A DNA stretch of 29,751 nucleotides from an uncultured Blautia sp. (GTDB lineage Bacteria; Bacillota; Clostridia; Lachnospirales; Lachnospiraceae). Below the pieces are notes generated by a model. The model was not told where the DNA came from and searched no databases. It was given only the letters and a program-made list of their open reading frames with translations. The stretch spans positions 1 to 29,751 of the forward strand of contig CALCDJ010000060.1 of NCBI GenBank assembly GCA_937900135.1, written 5' to 3'. Below, piece by piece: positions 6,261-14,266 of the stretch. How positions within the stretch are numbered: the stretch's first letter is position 1; every line of letters starts with the position of its first letter. The position numbers and the translations under genes were made by a program.

Positions 6261-7427
6261 TTACCTCCAGTACTTCTCGATCTGTTCTCTCAGTTCCTCA
6301 TTGCCGGTCATTTTGAGGACAGCCAAATAAATTTCCAAAATTTCTTCATCTGCCACATAGATTTCTTTTTCTTTGAGACAGCGCAGCATCATCCTGGTAT
6401 ACGGCCGGAAAATCGTTTCCAGACGCATGTAATCTCCGCTTTTGTAAAGATTTTTGATGTAATCCTTCCGTTCGCTGTAATATCCGTTCAGTTTTCTCTT
6501 GCCGGCACAAAGTTTTGCATAGTTCCAACACCAGTTATAATACCGCTGCCTGCGTCTTCCTATGGAATCTTTCAGATATTGCTTCCTCCTGGCCTTGATA
6601 AGTTTCCTTAAATCTCCTGTTTCCTGAAAAAACGCTTCATATCCCATCAATGCGCTTGTCATCACTGCCGGATCTGGTTTGTATTCCTCTGCTGGCTGCT
6701 CCTCATAATTTTTTCCATAGGTTTTCTGCAAAAACCATATTTTTTCATCCGGCGCCTGGAAATGCTCCCCTTCCAGAGTTACCTGCCCCGGTTTATGGAA
6801 GATCTCTGCCGGATAATAATAGGTTGTGGACGGGTTCAAACGGAGAATATACTCTTCCGTATCCGCAACATCCTGTTCCCTCACAAACTTTTCGTACAAA
6901 TCTTTTCCCAGAAGGGAACGTCCCCGAAGAAGCCATTTTAATTTGATGGGAATTTTACAGAGTGTATTTTTTAACCCCGGTTTTTTATTATAACTGTAAC
7001 AGGTCTGTTTCCAGCCAACCTCCAGAATTCTGTTCCAGAGATGCTTCCTTCTGGAAGCAATCTTTCCCCTTAAAGGAAGGATAGTGATTCCCAAACCCGG
7101 ATGCAGGAAATTTTTCCCTTCATCAAGGCTGTAACATAACGTATTCGCATTAACATAACGCAGACAAAAATCCGGAAAATATTTACTGTTTCCCATGTAT
7201 TCCAGTTCTCTCCCCTTGGGGCTTTCCTCCTCAAAAACACGGCGGAATCGTTCCATCTCCCCGAGTTTCATCAGAATCACACCCGCAAAGGGATTCTGGG
7301 GAAAAGGCTGGCCTGTCACTCCGCAAAGCGTAAGCTGGGGGGAAAGACAGTATTCAATTTTGTGTCTGGCACAAATTTTATCTATTTCTTTCAGAAGCGA
7401 CAACACTTCCTGCTGTTCTCTCTTCAA
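6261..7427 (-). CDS. LicD-like protein without the catalytic aspartates
   Basis: The 388-residue product aligns by eye with the start of the neighbouring LicD protein: LLKEIDKICARHKIEYCLSP here against LFRELDEICKKHNLRYVMAG there. Where LicD has the metal-binding GFIPWDDDVDI, this protein has PFPQNPFAGVI (about 41-51), with no acidic residue, and the later DVLTLDPIP block reads GITILPLRG. It therefore looks like a fold-conserving, probably non-catalytic paralogue. The C-terminal 150 residues are rich in basic and helical segments. The start is a TTG: the frame has an upstream stop, no in-frame ATG for over 50 codons, and GGAG lies ten bases upstream. It lies 22 bases after the active licD gene and two bases before the TPP-enzyme gene. 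Confidence 0.72.
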   Translation of the reverse strand: MKREQQEVLSLLKEIDKICARHKIEYCLSPQLTLCGVTGQPFPQNPFAGVILMKLGEMERFRRVFEEESPKGRELEYMGNSKYFPDFCLRYVNANTLCYSLDEGKNFLHPGLGITILPLRGKIASRRKHLWNRILEVGWKQTCYSYNKKPGLKNTLCKIPIKLKWLLRGRSLLGKDLYEKFVREQDVADTEEYILRLNPSTTYYYPAEIFHKPGQVTLEGEHFQAPDEKIWFLQKTYGKNYEEQPAEEYKPDPAVMTSALMGYEAFFQETGDLRKLIKARRKQYLKDSIGRRRQRYYNWCWNYAKLCAGKRKLNGYYSERKDYIKNLYKSGDYMRLETIFRPYTRMMLRCLKEKEIYVADEEILEIYLAVLKMTGNEELREQIEKYWR

Positions 7428-7449
7428 TGGTTTTCTGCTCCATTTCTTT

Positions 7450-9732
7450 CTAATTCAATTGCTTTACAAGCTCTTTTAGTTCTTCTATGGTACCGTATTT
7501 TTCCAGCCACAGATCCAGGAACTCAGAAGCATCTCCCTTCGCCGCATATGCTGCCGCCCGTCTGCTTCCACGATACAGATCTGTAAGATAAATCCTGGAA
7601 ATCTCTGTCTTTACATAAGATGGTTTGGCATATTCCAGCGCCTGACGATAATAAACAAAAGCCTGTTCCGTCTGTCCCTGCTTTCTTCGGACGTCTCCCA
7701 GAAGTTTATATACTTCTGCCCGCTTATCCTTATGAATCTGATAACCCCGGATTTCCTGAGCCAACCACTCCAGTTCGCTTTCATCTTCTGTATACAGAAG
7801 CTCTGCGCGCAGCTGCGCCAGTTCTTTTGGATATCCCAGACGGCGGAACGCTTTTACAAGCGTTTCCTCATAATGTTCTTCTTTTCTTCTCTGTCTTCTC
7901 TCTGGACCATTGTCAGAATCTTCCAGTTTTTCTCTGATCTCTTCTATGATTCCTTCCGCTTCTGCCTGCGTCCGTACAACTGCTGCCTTGGTAAGACACA
8001 CATACTGGTGTACTTCTTCATCCTCAGGGAGCAGCCTTTCCCACAATTCCATCCAGTACCGCGCTTCTTCCTTATGGCCAGCTGCAATCAAATCCTGTCC
8101 GTACTTCATGGAACGCTCTTTTTCCTGTTTCAGAAGACGATCCAGTTCCAGATGAACAATTCCATTGTTGGTCTTCTCTCTGGCATCTGCATAAAGAAGA
8201 AGCGCATCTTCTCTTTTTCCCTTCATCCAGAGGAGATCTGCTTTATATTTCAGGAAATAGCCATCTGCTCCAAATAATTCCAGCGCTTTATCCAGAAAAC
8301 TTTCTGCTTCTGTAGTCCGCTGCTGTTCTCTGGCTCTGTCCATCACAAGGCGGCACATAAATTTAAGGAAACTGGGATTTCCCGGATAACGCTCCAGAAG
8401 CTCTTTACAGATTCCTTCTGCTTCTTTTTTTTCTTTTTGTTCGTAATGACAGGTTCCTTTTCTGAAAAGTACCACATCAGCCATCACCTGTTTCATCTCC
8501 GGTGTTACATGGTCCAGTTTTTCCCTCACCTGGAACATACGGTATGCCTTGGAAATCCGCTCCGTATAAAAAAGAGTCATCATTCCGGCCATAAACACCT
8601 CATCCTCCACTTCCAGAAGTGTGGGATGATAAAAAGGATAAATATTGGCAAAATCCTCCCGTCCAATAAATCCTGCGCTCAGCTGTACCTGATAATAACC
8701 GGAAAAAATTTCATCCAGTACAGCAAATTCATGAGCGCTTACCAGTTCCTTCAGATCACGTCCACATTCCCTGATCCTGGCCTTCAGATCCATAACGGTA
8801 CTCTTAGCCAAAAGAAGATCACGCTCATGCTGCAGCCGATGGGTCCGCTTAGCGGTTGCCATATAGTAAAACTTTCGGATTGCCGCATTAAATCTGGCCT
8901 TTCCAGGTTTTACCTTTCCCATGTAATCCTTACGAAATTCTTTATAATCAATTCCATCCACGCAGATTGCATCGTGGGACTCCCGCTCTCCATGAGGCGG
9001 AATATAAGACCACTCATCCCCATAATGCCACACCAGATAGTCATTGGTTCTCTGGGGAATCATAACCTTTTCCCCCTCAAAATCCATATATTTGACAGGG
9101 AACATCATATCCTTATCAAAAAGAAAGGGACATCCGCCCCAGCGCATAGCATAGCGGCTGCAGTCCTCTTCCTTATAAGAGAACATAATATCCTCCAGTT
9201 TTTTCAGAGTCTTGTCCCTGCCCAGAAATACATAGGACAAAAGGTATTTCAGATACAGGGAAGCGGGAATCTCCCAGCGATTCCCAAAAACCACAGAAAT
9301 ATTTACCAGATCAGAATAGATCATCATATGTGTCCGGTATTTCTCATATTCTTTATCGTCTGCCGGAATCGGATCCAGAGTAAGTACGTCAATAATCTCT
9401 CCCGCCTGATCCTCTCCAATTACCTGATGCTTGTGAATGGCACAGCTGTCCGTATCTGCATACCGGGGAAAAGAATTGGTATAATTTCTGTCCACATCCA
9501 CGCACTGAATGGCTCTGTTTGAGGGAAATTCTGTTTTGGAAAGTTCCACCAGCTTGTCCCAGTCATCTCTTGGCATATAGATATCCACATCATCATCCCA
9601 AGGGATAAAGCCTTCATTACGCATAACCCCGATCAGGGTTCCCCCTGCCATTACATATCTTAAATTGTGTTTTTTGCAGATTTCATCAAGCTCCCGGAAA
9701 AGCTTCAGCAGATGCTTTTGTTTCTCTGTCAT
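7450..9732 (-). CDS. LicD family phosphotransferase with a C-terminal TPR-like region
   Basis: LicD proteins transfer phosphocholine or another phospho-alcohol from a CDP donor onto surface glycans. Residues 1-300 contain the full signature: ELDEICKKHNLRYVMAGGTLIG, then GFIPWDDDVDIYMP at 41-54 with the metal-binding aspartates, and IIDVLTLDPIP. Residues from about 330 to 760 are helical repeats of TPR type, for example EAEGICKELLERYPGNPSF and LGDVRRKQGQTEQAFVYYRQ (split here as a single repeat pair), so the protein is over twice the usual LicD length. AAAGGA overlaps the end of the cytidylyltransferase fusion gene three bases away, suggesting coupled translation. It should use a CDP-alcohol made by that upstream protein. 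The alcohol is not known. Confidence 0.88.
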   Translation of the reverse strand: MTEKQKHLLKLFRELDEICKKHNLRYVMAGGTLIGVMRNEGFIPWDDDVDIYMPRDDWDKLVELSKTEFPSNRAIQCVDVDRNYTNSFPRYADTDSCAIHKHQVIGEDQAGEIIDVLTLDPIPADDKEYEKYRTHMMIYSDLVNISVVFGNRWEIPASLYLKYLLSYVFLGRDKTLKKLEDIMFSYKEEDCSRYAMRWGGCPFLFDKDMMFPVKYMDFEGEKVMIPQRTNDYLVWHYGDEWSYIPPHGERESHDAICVDGIDYKEFRKDYMGKVKPGKARFNAAIRKFYYMATAKRTHRLQHERDLLLAKSTVMDLKARIRECGRDLKELVSAHEFAVLDEIFSGYYQVQLSAGFIGREDFANIYPFYHPTLLEVEDEVFMAGMMTLFYTERISKAYRMFQVREKLDHVTPEMKQVMADVVLFRKGTCHYEQKEKKEAEGICKELLERYPGNPSFLKFMCRLVMDRAREQQRTTEAESFLDKALELFGADGYFLKYKADLLWMKGKREDALLLYADAREKTNNGIVHLELDRLLKQEKERSMKYGQDLIAAGHKEEARYWMELWERLLPEDEEVHQYVCLTKAAVVRTQAEAEGIIEEIREKLEDSDNGPERRQRRKEEHYEETLVKAFRRLGYPKELAQLRAELLYTEDESELEWLAQEIRGYQIHKDKRAEVYKLLGDVRRKQGQTEQAFVYYRQALEYAKPSYVKTEISRIYLTDLYRGSRRAAAYAAKGDASEFLDLWLEKYGTIEELKELVKQLN

Positions 9733-9735
9733 TGG

Positions 9736-11037
9736 TTATCCTTTCTGATCTATGGTTTTCAAAATATCCACCAGCGCTTCTGATTCCTCATAAAACAGTC
9801 TGGTACATTCCGTTCTGCGGTCACTGATCATAATCATCAGTTCCTGAAGGAGATAACGGAAACCATTTCCTTCAAAATTAAAACTATAACGTTTGAGGAA
9901 TTCATTTCCCTCAACCTTCGCCTCAAAATAACCGGTGTTCCACCAGTCATTGGGAACGGTAACACGTCCCTTCGTTCCAATGATCACCAGTTCATCTTCC
10001 ACATCCACAGTGGAACCGATTTCTATTGTCGCAAGGGCGCTGGGATATTTCATGGTAATCATATCATAAATAAAATTACCGGAATTATCTTTTACCGCAT
10101 TGCTGGTCACTTCCTGACACTTCATGCCCAAAAGCTTGATAATGGCGCAAATTGCATGTACTACCGTTTCGTGGAAGGATTTTCCACCCTCAAAATCATC
10201 CTGAGAAATGGAACATTTTACACTTACCACATCTCCTACAAGATCTCCATGGGTCAGCCATACCAGCTGATTAAAAGCCCGAAGATATACCAGCATCAGT
10301 TTTTCCACCAACACCACATGATTTTCTACCGCCTTTTGGAACAGTTCCTTCAAAACATCCGGTTTCAAAGTCATAGGCGAGTCACTGATCACATATTTTC
10401 CCTTCTCAATGGCCTGCCGGATATAAGCCACCCGGTTTTTCAGACCTGTCTTAATGTATACAATATCCAGCGTTTCCAGAAATTTTTCATAATCGGTACT
10501 CCAGGAATCCAGTTCATACCTGTCGCAAAAACATCTGGCAACCTGTTCGTCTACTGAAAAAACACTTTCTACGTGCAGACCGCTGACAAATTTGGACTCT
10601 ACCACAATTCCACTGTCCTTTTCGTCATCTGTAACCACACCAACGTTATAAATCGTTCCCTCTCCACGAAGCTGAGTGCTGGAAATATTTTTGGTTCTTT
10701 CCAGATATCGGACATCACAATAATTCTTCAGATAATCAAATTTTCCTCTCCAGTCGGAACCTACCACCAGAATATCAATGTTATATTTAATAATATCGCT
10801 TACTTTTTGTCCCTGGTATTCCTCGATGATAATCTCATCTGCAAATCCAGTCTTACGCACATTCTCAATTCTCTTCAAAAGGCTGTCTCTGACATTTAAC
10901 TTGCCCCGCTCAATGTCATAGCTTTCACTGGTGACACCAACGATCAGGTAATCTCCAAGGGCCTTTGCTCGTTTGATAATATTATAATGTCCCTGATGGA
11001 ACAAATCGAATGTACCGTAAGTAATGACTCTTTTCAT
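9736..11037 (-). CDS. TagD-like cytidylyltransferase fused to a degenerate Gfo/Idh/MocA oxidoreductase domain
   Basis: Residues 1-125 closely follow glycerol-3-phosphate cytidylyltransferase: ITYGTFDLFHQGHYN with the HxGH nucleotide-binding motif at 14-17 and RTKNISST at 114-121. This half should make a CDP-alcohol, probably CDP-glycerol or a relative. Residues 130-433 have the layout of Gfo/Idh/MocA dehydrogenases (a VYIKT strand, a KGKYVI strand, then a C-terminal HETVVHAICAIIKLLG segment), but the GxGxxG loop reads VGVVTDDEKDSG, the EKP motif with the catalytic lysine reads DSP at 219-221, and the HxxD pair reads HAIC. The second half is thus probably not a working dehydrogenase. I start at the ATG at 11037 (AGGTG six bases upstream, standard TagD start), not at a GTG nine bases earlier. 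It is the first gene of the operon. Confidence 0.88.
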   Translation of the reverse strand: MKRVITYGTFDLFHQGHYNIIKRAKALGDYLIVGVTSESYDIERGKLNVRDSLLKRIENVRKTGFADEIIIEEYQGQKVSDIIKYNIDILVVGSDWRGKFDYLKNYCDVRYLERTKNISSTQLRGEGTIYNVGVVTDDEKDSGIVVESKFVSGLHVESVFSVDEQVARCFCDRYELDSWSTDYEKFLETLDIVYIKTGLKNRVAYIRQAIEKGKYVISDSPMTLKPDVLKELFQKAVENHVVLVEKLMLVYLRAFNQLVWLTHGDLVGDVVSVKCSISQDDFEGGKSFHETVVHAICAIIKLLGMKCQEVTSNAVKDNSGNFIYDMITMKYPSALATIEIGSTVDVEDELVIIGTKGRVTVPNDWWNTGYFEAKVEGNEFLKRYSFNFEGNGFRYLLQELMIMISDRRTECTRLFYEESEALVDILKTIDQKG

Positions 11038-11098
11038 AATCTGCACCTGTTCTTTCTATTTGCATTTCTGTTATTACTACTCATATTTACCTGAATCA

Positions 11099-11112
11099 GG
11101 CATAATTATGCC
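11099..11112. promoter_or_regulatory. Perfect 14-bp palindrome, candidate operator
   Basis: GGCATAATTATGCC is a perfect inverted repeat placed 8 bases downstream of the -10 box at 11121-11126, so it covers the expected transcription start of the six-gene operon. This is a classic repressor position. The regulator is unknown and no regulator gene is adjacent. Confidence 0.5.
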
Positions 11113-11120
11113 ATCATTTT

Positions 11121-11129
11121 ATTATAACA
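11121..11129 (-). promoter_or_regulatory. Extended -10 promoter for the six-gene operon (11037 to 2859)
   Basis: The minus strand reads TGTTATAAT, a perfect TATAAT with the extended TG motif. The hexamer 17 bases upstream, TTCCAT, is a poor -35. The start of the first gene lies about 84 bases downstream of the -10 box. Confidence 0.65.
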
Positions 11130-11160
11130 TAACCATGCCTGTAATGGAAGAATCTTATAG

Positions 11161-11186
11161 TTCTCAGGATACCTTCTCAGGATACC
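11161..11186. repeat. Tandem duplication of 13 bp spanning a stop codon
   Basis: TTCTCAGGATACC occurs twice with no gap (11161-11173 and 11174-11186). The second copy contains the TGA stop (11177-11179) and last codons of the glycosidase-like gene on the minus strand; the first is a duplicate of that end in the 3' untranslated region. Confidence 0.9.
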
Positions 11187-12955
11187 CGATACATGGAATA
11201 CAGCCTCTTTGTTGAGTAGTTGGGAACCTTGCTGCTCCATTTTTTCCCTACCTGTTTTGTAAGATAGGTTTTTGTATAAGAAAGCCCTTTACTGGAATCC
11301 ATATTGGCAAATACCTGAAAGGCCTTCTTTCCTTTAATTCCCATGGCAAGTCCCTGCGCCACTTCATGAGAAGCATCGGCATAGCTTCGGATTATAAACC
11401 CATCCACCATTGGATTGCAGGCTGCTATATAATATCCCAGGCTTAACGCTGCTGCCTGTACCTCCTGCCCCTTTGTGGACGTGAAGCCCTGCTCAGAAAG
11501 AAGAATTCTGGTATTGGAACCATAGGTTTTCTTGATATAATTGGTCAGAGCATTCAAATTGTTCAGGCTGATCACCCCTGAGCTGGAACTGTTGGTCATA
11601 AGATGGCTGTTCTTGCCGGACCAGAACCGGGGATCTGTCAGAGGAAAAGGATAAGCATGGTATGCCAGATTCCAGTTCACACCCTTCTGCAGAGTCTTGA
11701 TCCTGCGCGCAAAGGAATCCACCAAGTCCTTGGCCGCATACCCCTGTACAGTCATATTCCAGTAATGATCCACACAGATAAACACCTTGGTGCCTGCTTT
11801 TTTACTTCTTACTGCATTATAAAGGCTGCGGAAGGTATCGCTGTAATTCGCAATAAAATCAGCCTTTGACATATTTCCTGCATAATGCCAGGGTTTCGGA
11901 GTATTCACCTCATTCCCCAAAATCCAGTTACTTACATAACAGTCTTTGGAGCCAAACAACTCTCCAATAAAAGAAAACAGCGCTTCCATCTTCAGTCGGG
12001 ATGCCGTATTTTTCGTGTTCCATGCATAATAATTTACCCCGGAAACCTTTGTTCCTGTTGCTGTCAGCGATTTCGTAGCTGACGTATAGTCCAGAATAAT
12101 CTGTCCTGTTACCTGAATCCCATTTTTATTACATTGACTTACCAGATTGGTATAACCGCCAATCTTGTTGAAATAATAGGTTTTTCCATTATATTTGTAA
12201 GGAACGGTTTCTGCATTTTTCGTAAGAAGAATAGATACGGGAAGATTAAAAAATGCGGTCTTGCTTTTTGTGTTTTTTAGCTCCTGAAAATTTGTGGTCT
12301 GAAGACCCTTTTTGGTAGCCGGAAGCGCATACGCATTCTGATTAGAAGCAGTTTTTTCCGGATAGCTTACGTAGCTGGTATCGCTGATCCGTGTATACGA
12401 ACTGATTTTGTTGGCTTTTTTTGTTTTTACTCCGATGGCATACTGACTGAGAACATATTCCGGATGTCCGGCTGTCTCCAGCATAAACGTGATTACCTTG
12501 TCTTTTCCATCTGGCTTTTCTACCTTTGCAATCTTTTTTCCCAGCTTCTGTGTATAGGGATTGACCGCAAAAAGATAATAATACTGATCCACGCTCTTTA
12601 CCGTTGCAGCCACCTTGGCCTGAATCCGTATTTTCCCCTTGGAATATCCCTGGCAGCTGGTGATTTTGGAAGCAGAGGTATTGGCTTGGGCTGCGCTGGA
12701 GAACAATTCCGGTTCTTCCTCTTCATCGGTAAATTCCACTTCTGAAAAAAAGACCGCTTCTTCCTCTGATTCCGGCATTTCCTCCGGTTTCTCTTCTTCC
12801 GGTTTCTGTTCTTCTTCTCCAACAAACACTTCCACCTCTGCTGGCTCTTCCACATATTCCGCTCCTGAGGAAAAGTCTGCGCCTGCAACAGGCAATACGC
12901 TTGTCACTGTCAAAGCTGCTGCTATCAAAACAGCAATCCCGTTTTTCCTTCTCAT
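11177..12955 (-). CDS. Secreted glycoside-hydrolase-like protein (DUF5722 type)
   Basis: The 592-residue product has a signal peptide at residues 1-26 (basic start, hydrophobic core AVLIAAALTVTSVLPVA, cleavage after AGA). A strongly acidic, Glu-rich linker follows at about 32-86, then an all-beta-looking region (95-200), then a catalytic-type domain. That domain has WILGNEVN with Asn348-Glu349 and LLSEQGF with Glu488, the spacing expected of acid/base and nucleophile in clan GH-A barrels, and HAYPFPL between them. I recognise the pattern as that of DUF5722 proteins, whose substrate is not established to my knowledge. AAGGAG lies ten bases before the ATG. It may trim or remodel the polysaccharide encoded around it. 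Confidence 0.8.
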   Translation of the reverse strand: MRRKNGIAVLIAAALTVTSVLPVAGADFSSGAEYVEEPAEVEVFVGEEEQKPEEEKPEEMPESEEEAVFFSEVEFTDEEEEPELFSSAAQANTSASKITSCQGYSKGKIRIQAKVAATVKSVDQYYYLFAVNPYTQKLGKKIAKVEKPDGKDKVITFMLETAGHPEYVLSQYAIGVKTKKANKISSYTRISDTSYVSYPEKTASNQNAYALPATKKGLQTTNFQELKNTKSKTAFFNLPVSILLTKNAETVPYKYNGKTYYFNKIGGYTNLVSQCNKNGIQVTGQIILDYTSATKSLTATGTKVSGVNYYAWNTKNTASRLKMEALFSFIGELFGSKDCYVSNWILGNEVNTPKPWHYAGNMSKADFIANYSDTFRSLYNAVRSKKAGTKVFICVDHYWNMTVQGYAAKDLVDSFARRIKTLQKGVNWNLAYHAYPFPLTDPRFWSGKNSHLMTNSSSSGVISLNNLNALTNYIKKTYGSNTRILLSEQGFTSTKGQEVQAAALSLGYYIAACNPMVDGFIIRSYADASHEVAQGLAMGIKGKKAFQVFANMDSSKGLSYTKTYLTKQVGKKWSSKVPNYSTKRLYSMYRVS

Positions 12956-12988
12956 TGAACAGCCACTCCTTTTCTTTTATTTTACACA

Positions 12989-13020
12989 AAGAGAGGCAAT
13001 CACACCGGACTGCCTCTCTT
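12989..13020 (-). terminator. Stem-loop between the acyltransferase and glycosidase-like genes
   Basis: AAGAGAGGCA (12989-12998) and TGCCTCTCTT (13011-13020) form a perfect 10-bp stem with a 12-base loop. On the minus strand it is followed by TGTGTAAAATAAAAG, so the T run is short and termination may be partial. A second small stem, TATGCC/GGCATA (13028-13046), lies just before it in minus-strand order. Confidence 0.6.
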
Positions 13021-13055
13021 AGCTGCTTATGCCACATACCGGCATATCTTTTGTT

Positions 13056-14222
13056 TTATTTTGGGGGATCTTCCGGTTTTAAATCCTGGGGTTCCTCCTG
13101 CTTCAGCGTAGCTGCCAGCTCCTCGATCGCCTGGCGACGCTTCAGAAGTGTTTCATATTTCTGCTCGTCACTGTCATATTCATCTTCCAGACCTTCGTCC
13201 TTAACCTTTTTCTCTTTCTTGAAAAGAAGGAAAGTCACCAGATTCAGAACTCCTGTATACAGCCAGTCCACCGGCGGGCTGCCAAGGATCAGAACAAACA
13301 GCAGAGAAATTCCAAGCAGCGCCCATACATTCAAGAGCTCCGGGATTTTCAGAAGCAGAAGTCCATCTATGATAATCATGATTGGATAGTGGAAGAAATA
13401 AATTCCCATGGTATTTCTTCCAATGAATGTAAATGGGAGTTTCCTGTCTGGAAGCAATGCAAAAAAAGTAAGAATCATCAGGAAGGACACCAGATACATC
13501 AGAAGGCGGATTACCATTCCCACCTCATCGACCAGTCCGCTTAGCATATAGGTGTGGTTTCCGCGAAAAATATCCACTGGTATGGAATTGCTGATCATAT
13601 AGTTGGGAACTCCGTACAGTACAAAGCCTGCCAGAGGAATCAGCACCCATTTTCCTTTAAATTTACGCACAGCTGTGGTATATTCGCTTTTCCAGAGGTA
13701 TCCAGCCACAAAAAACGGGAAGAACACCACAATTCTGGATGTTGACAAAAATGTGGTAAATTCAGGTCTGGTTCCTGCCCACAGTGCAAAAGCAATACTC
13801 AGCGGAATAATAAGACGGATTTTTCCAAAGGCTTCAATGGTTAAGCGGTATACAAACAGCGCAAGAAGATACCACATAACCGTACCGGAAGGACGCAGAA
13901 GTTCATAGTCCACATCTTTTCCAAGCCAGATCTGCGCATACCAGGTCAACGTATAGCCCAATATATAAGGAATCAACAGATTCTTCACATTCTTTAATAC
14001 ATTCTGTGGCTTCTTGGACAAATAACCGGAAACAAAAATAAAAGCCGGCATATGGAAAATGGTAATGGCATACCAGATATACCGGACCACAATATCAACC
14101 TTCACCAGCTCAAATGCGATGATATGATTGAATACAACCAGAAAAATCAGCAATACCTTAATATTATCCACCAGACAGGAATAAGGCAATGCCTGTGTTT
14201 TTTCACTCTGTTTCAGTTTCAT
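13056..14222 (-). CDS. Membrane acyltransferase, acyltransferase-3 family
   Basis: Proteins of this family transfer acetyl or other acyl groups to surface sugars across the cytoplasmic membrane. The 388-residue product begins with a short basic part and LVDNIKVLLIFLVVFNHII, the typical first membrane helix with its conserved His, followed by FHMPAFIFVSGYLSKK, another family hallmark. About ten hydrophobic segments follow to residue 325, including MGIYFFHYPIMIIIDG. The last 60 residues are a charged, probably cytoplasmic tail (EKKVKDEGLEDEYDSDEQ...). I start at the ATG at 14222, with CAGGG seven bases upstream; the in-frame ATG at 14276 has no ribosome binding site. It probably O-acylates the polymer of this locus. 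Confidence 0.88.
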   Translation of the reverse strand: MKLKQSEKTQALPYSCLVDNIKVLLIFLVVFNHIIAFELVKVDIVVRYIWYAITIFHMPAFIFVSGYLSKKPQNVLKNVKNLLIPYILGYTLTWYAQIWLGKDVDYELLRPSGTVMWYLLALFVYRLTIEAFGKIRLIIPLSIAFALWAGTRPEFTTFLSTSRIVVFFPFFVAGYLWKSEYTTAVRKFKGKWVLIPLAGFVLYGVPNYMISNSIPVDIFRGNHTYMLSGLVDEVGMVIRLLMYLVSFLMILTFFALLPDRKLPFTFIGRNTMGIYFFHYPIMIIIDGLLLLKIPELLNVWALLGISLLFVLILGSPPVDWLYTGVLNLVTFLLFKKEKKVKDEGLEDEYDSDEQKYETLLKRRQAIEELAATLKQEEPQDLKPEDPPK

Positions 14223-14266
14223 ATTTTTACCCTGTAACACTTTCTCTGTTATGATTTTATGAATAA

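Noticed and set aside
8437..9522. Plus-strand open frame of 361 codons opposite licD
   Set aside because: It lies wholly antisense to the catalytic half of LicD, which has clear motifs; the plus-strand product resembles nothing known.
14233..14254. TGTAAC...GTTATG on the plus strand, similar to the sigma-factor gene promoter
   Set aside because: The spacer is only nine bases, incompatible with a promoter, and the site is far from the exporter start, which has a good sigma-A promoter.
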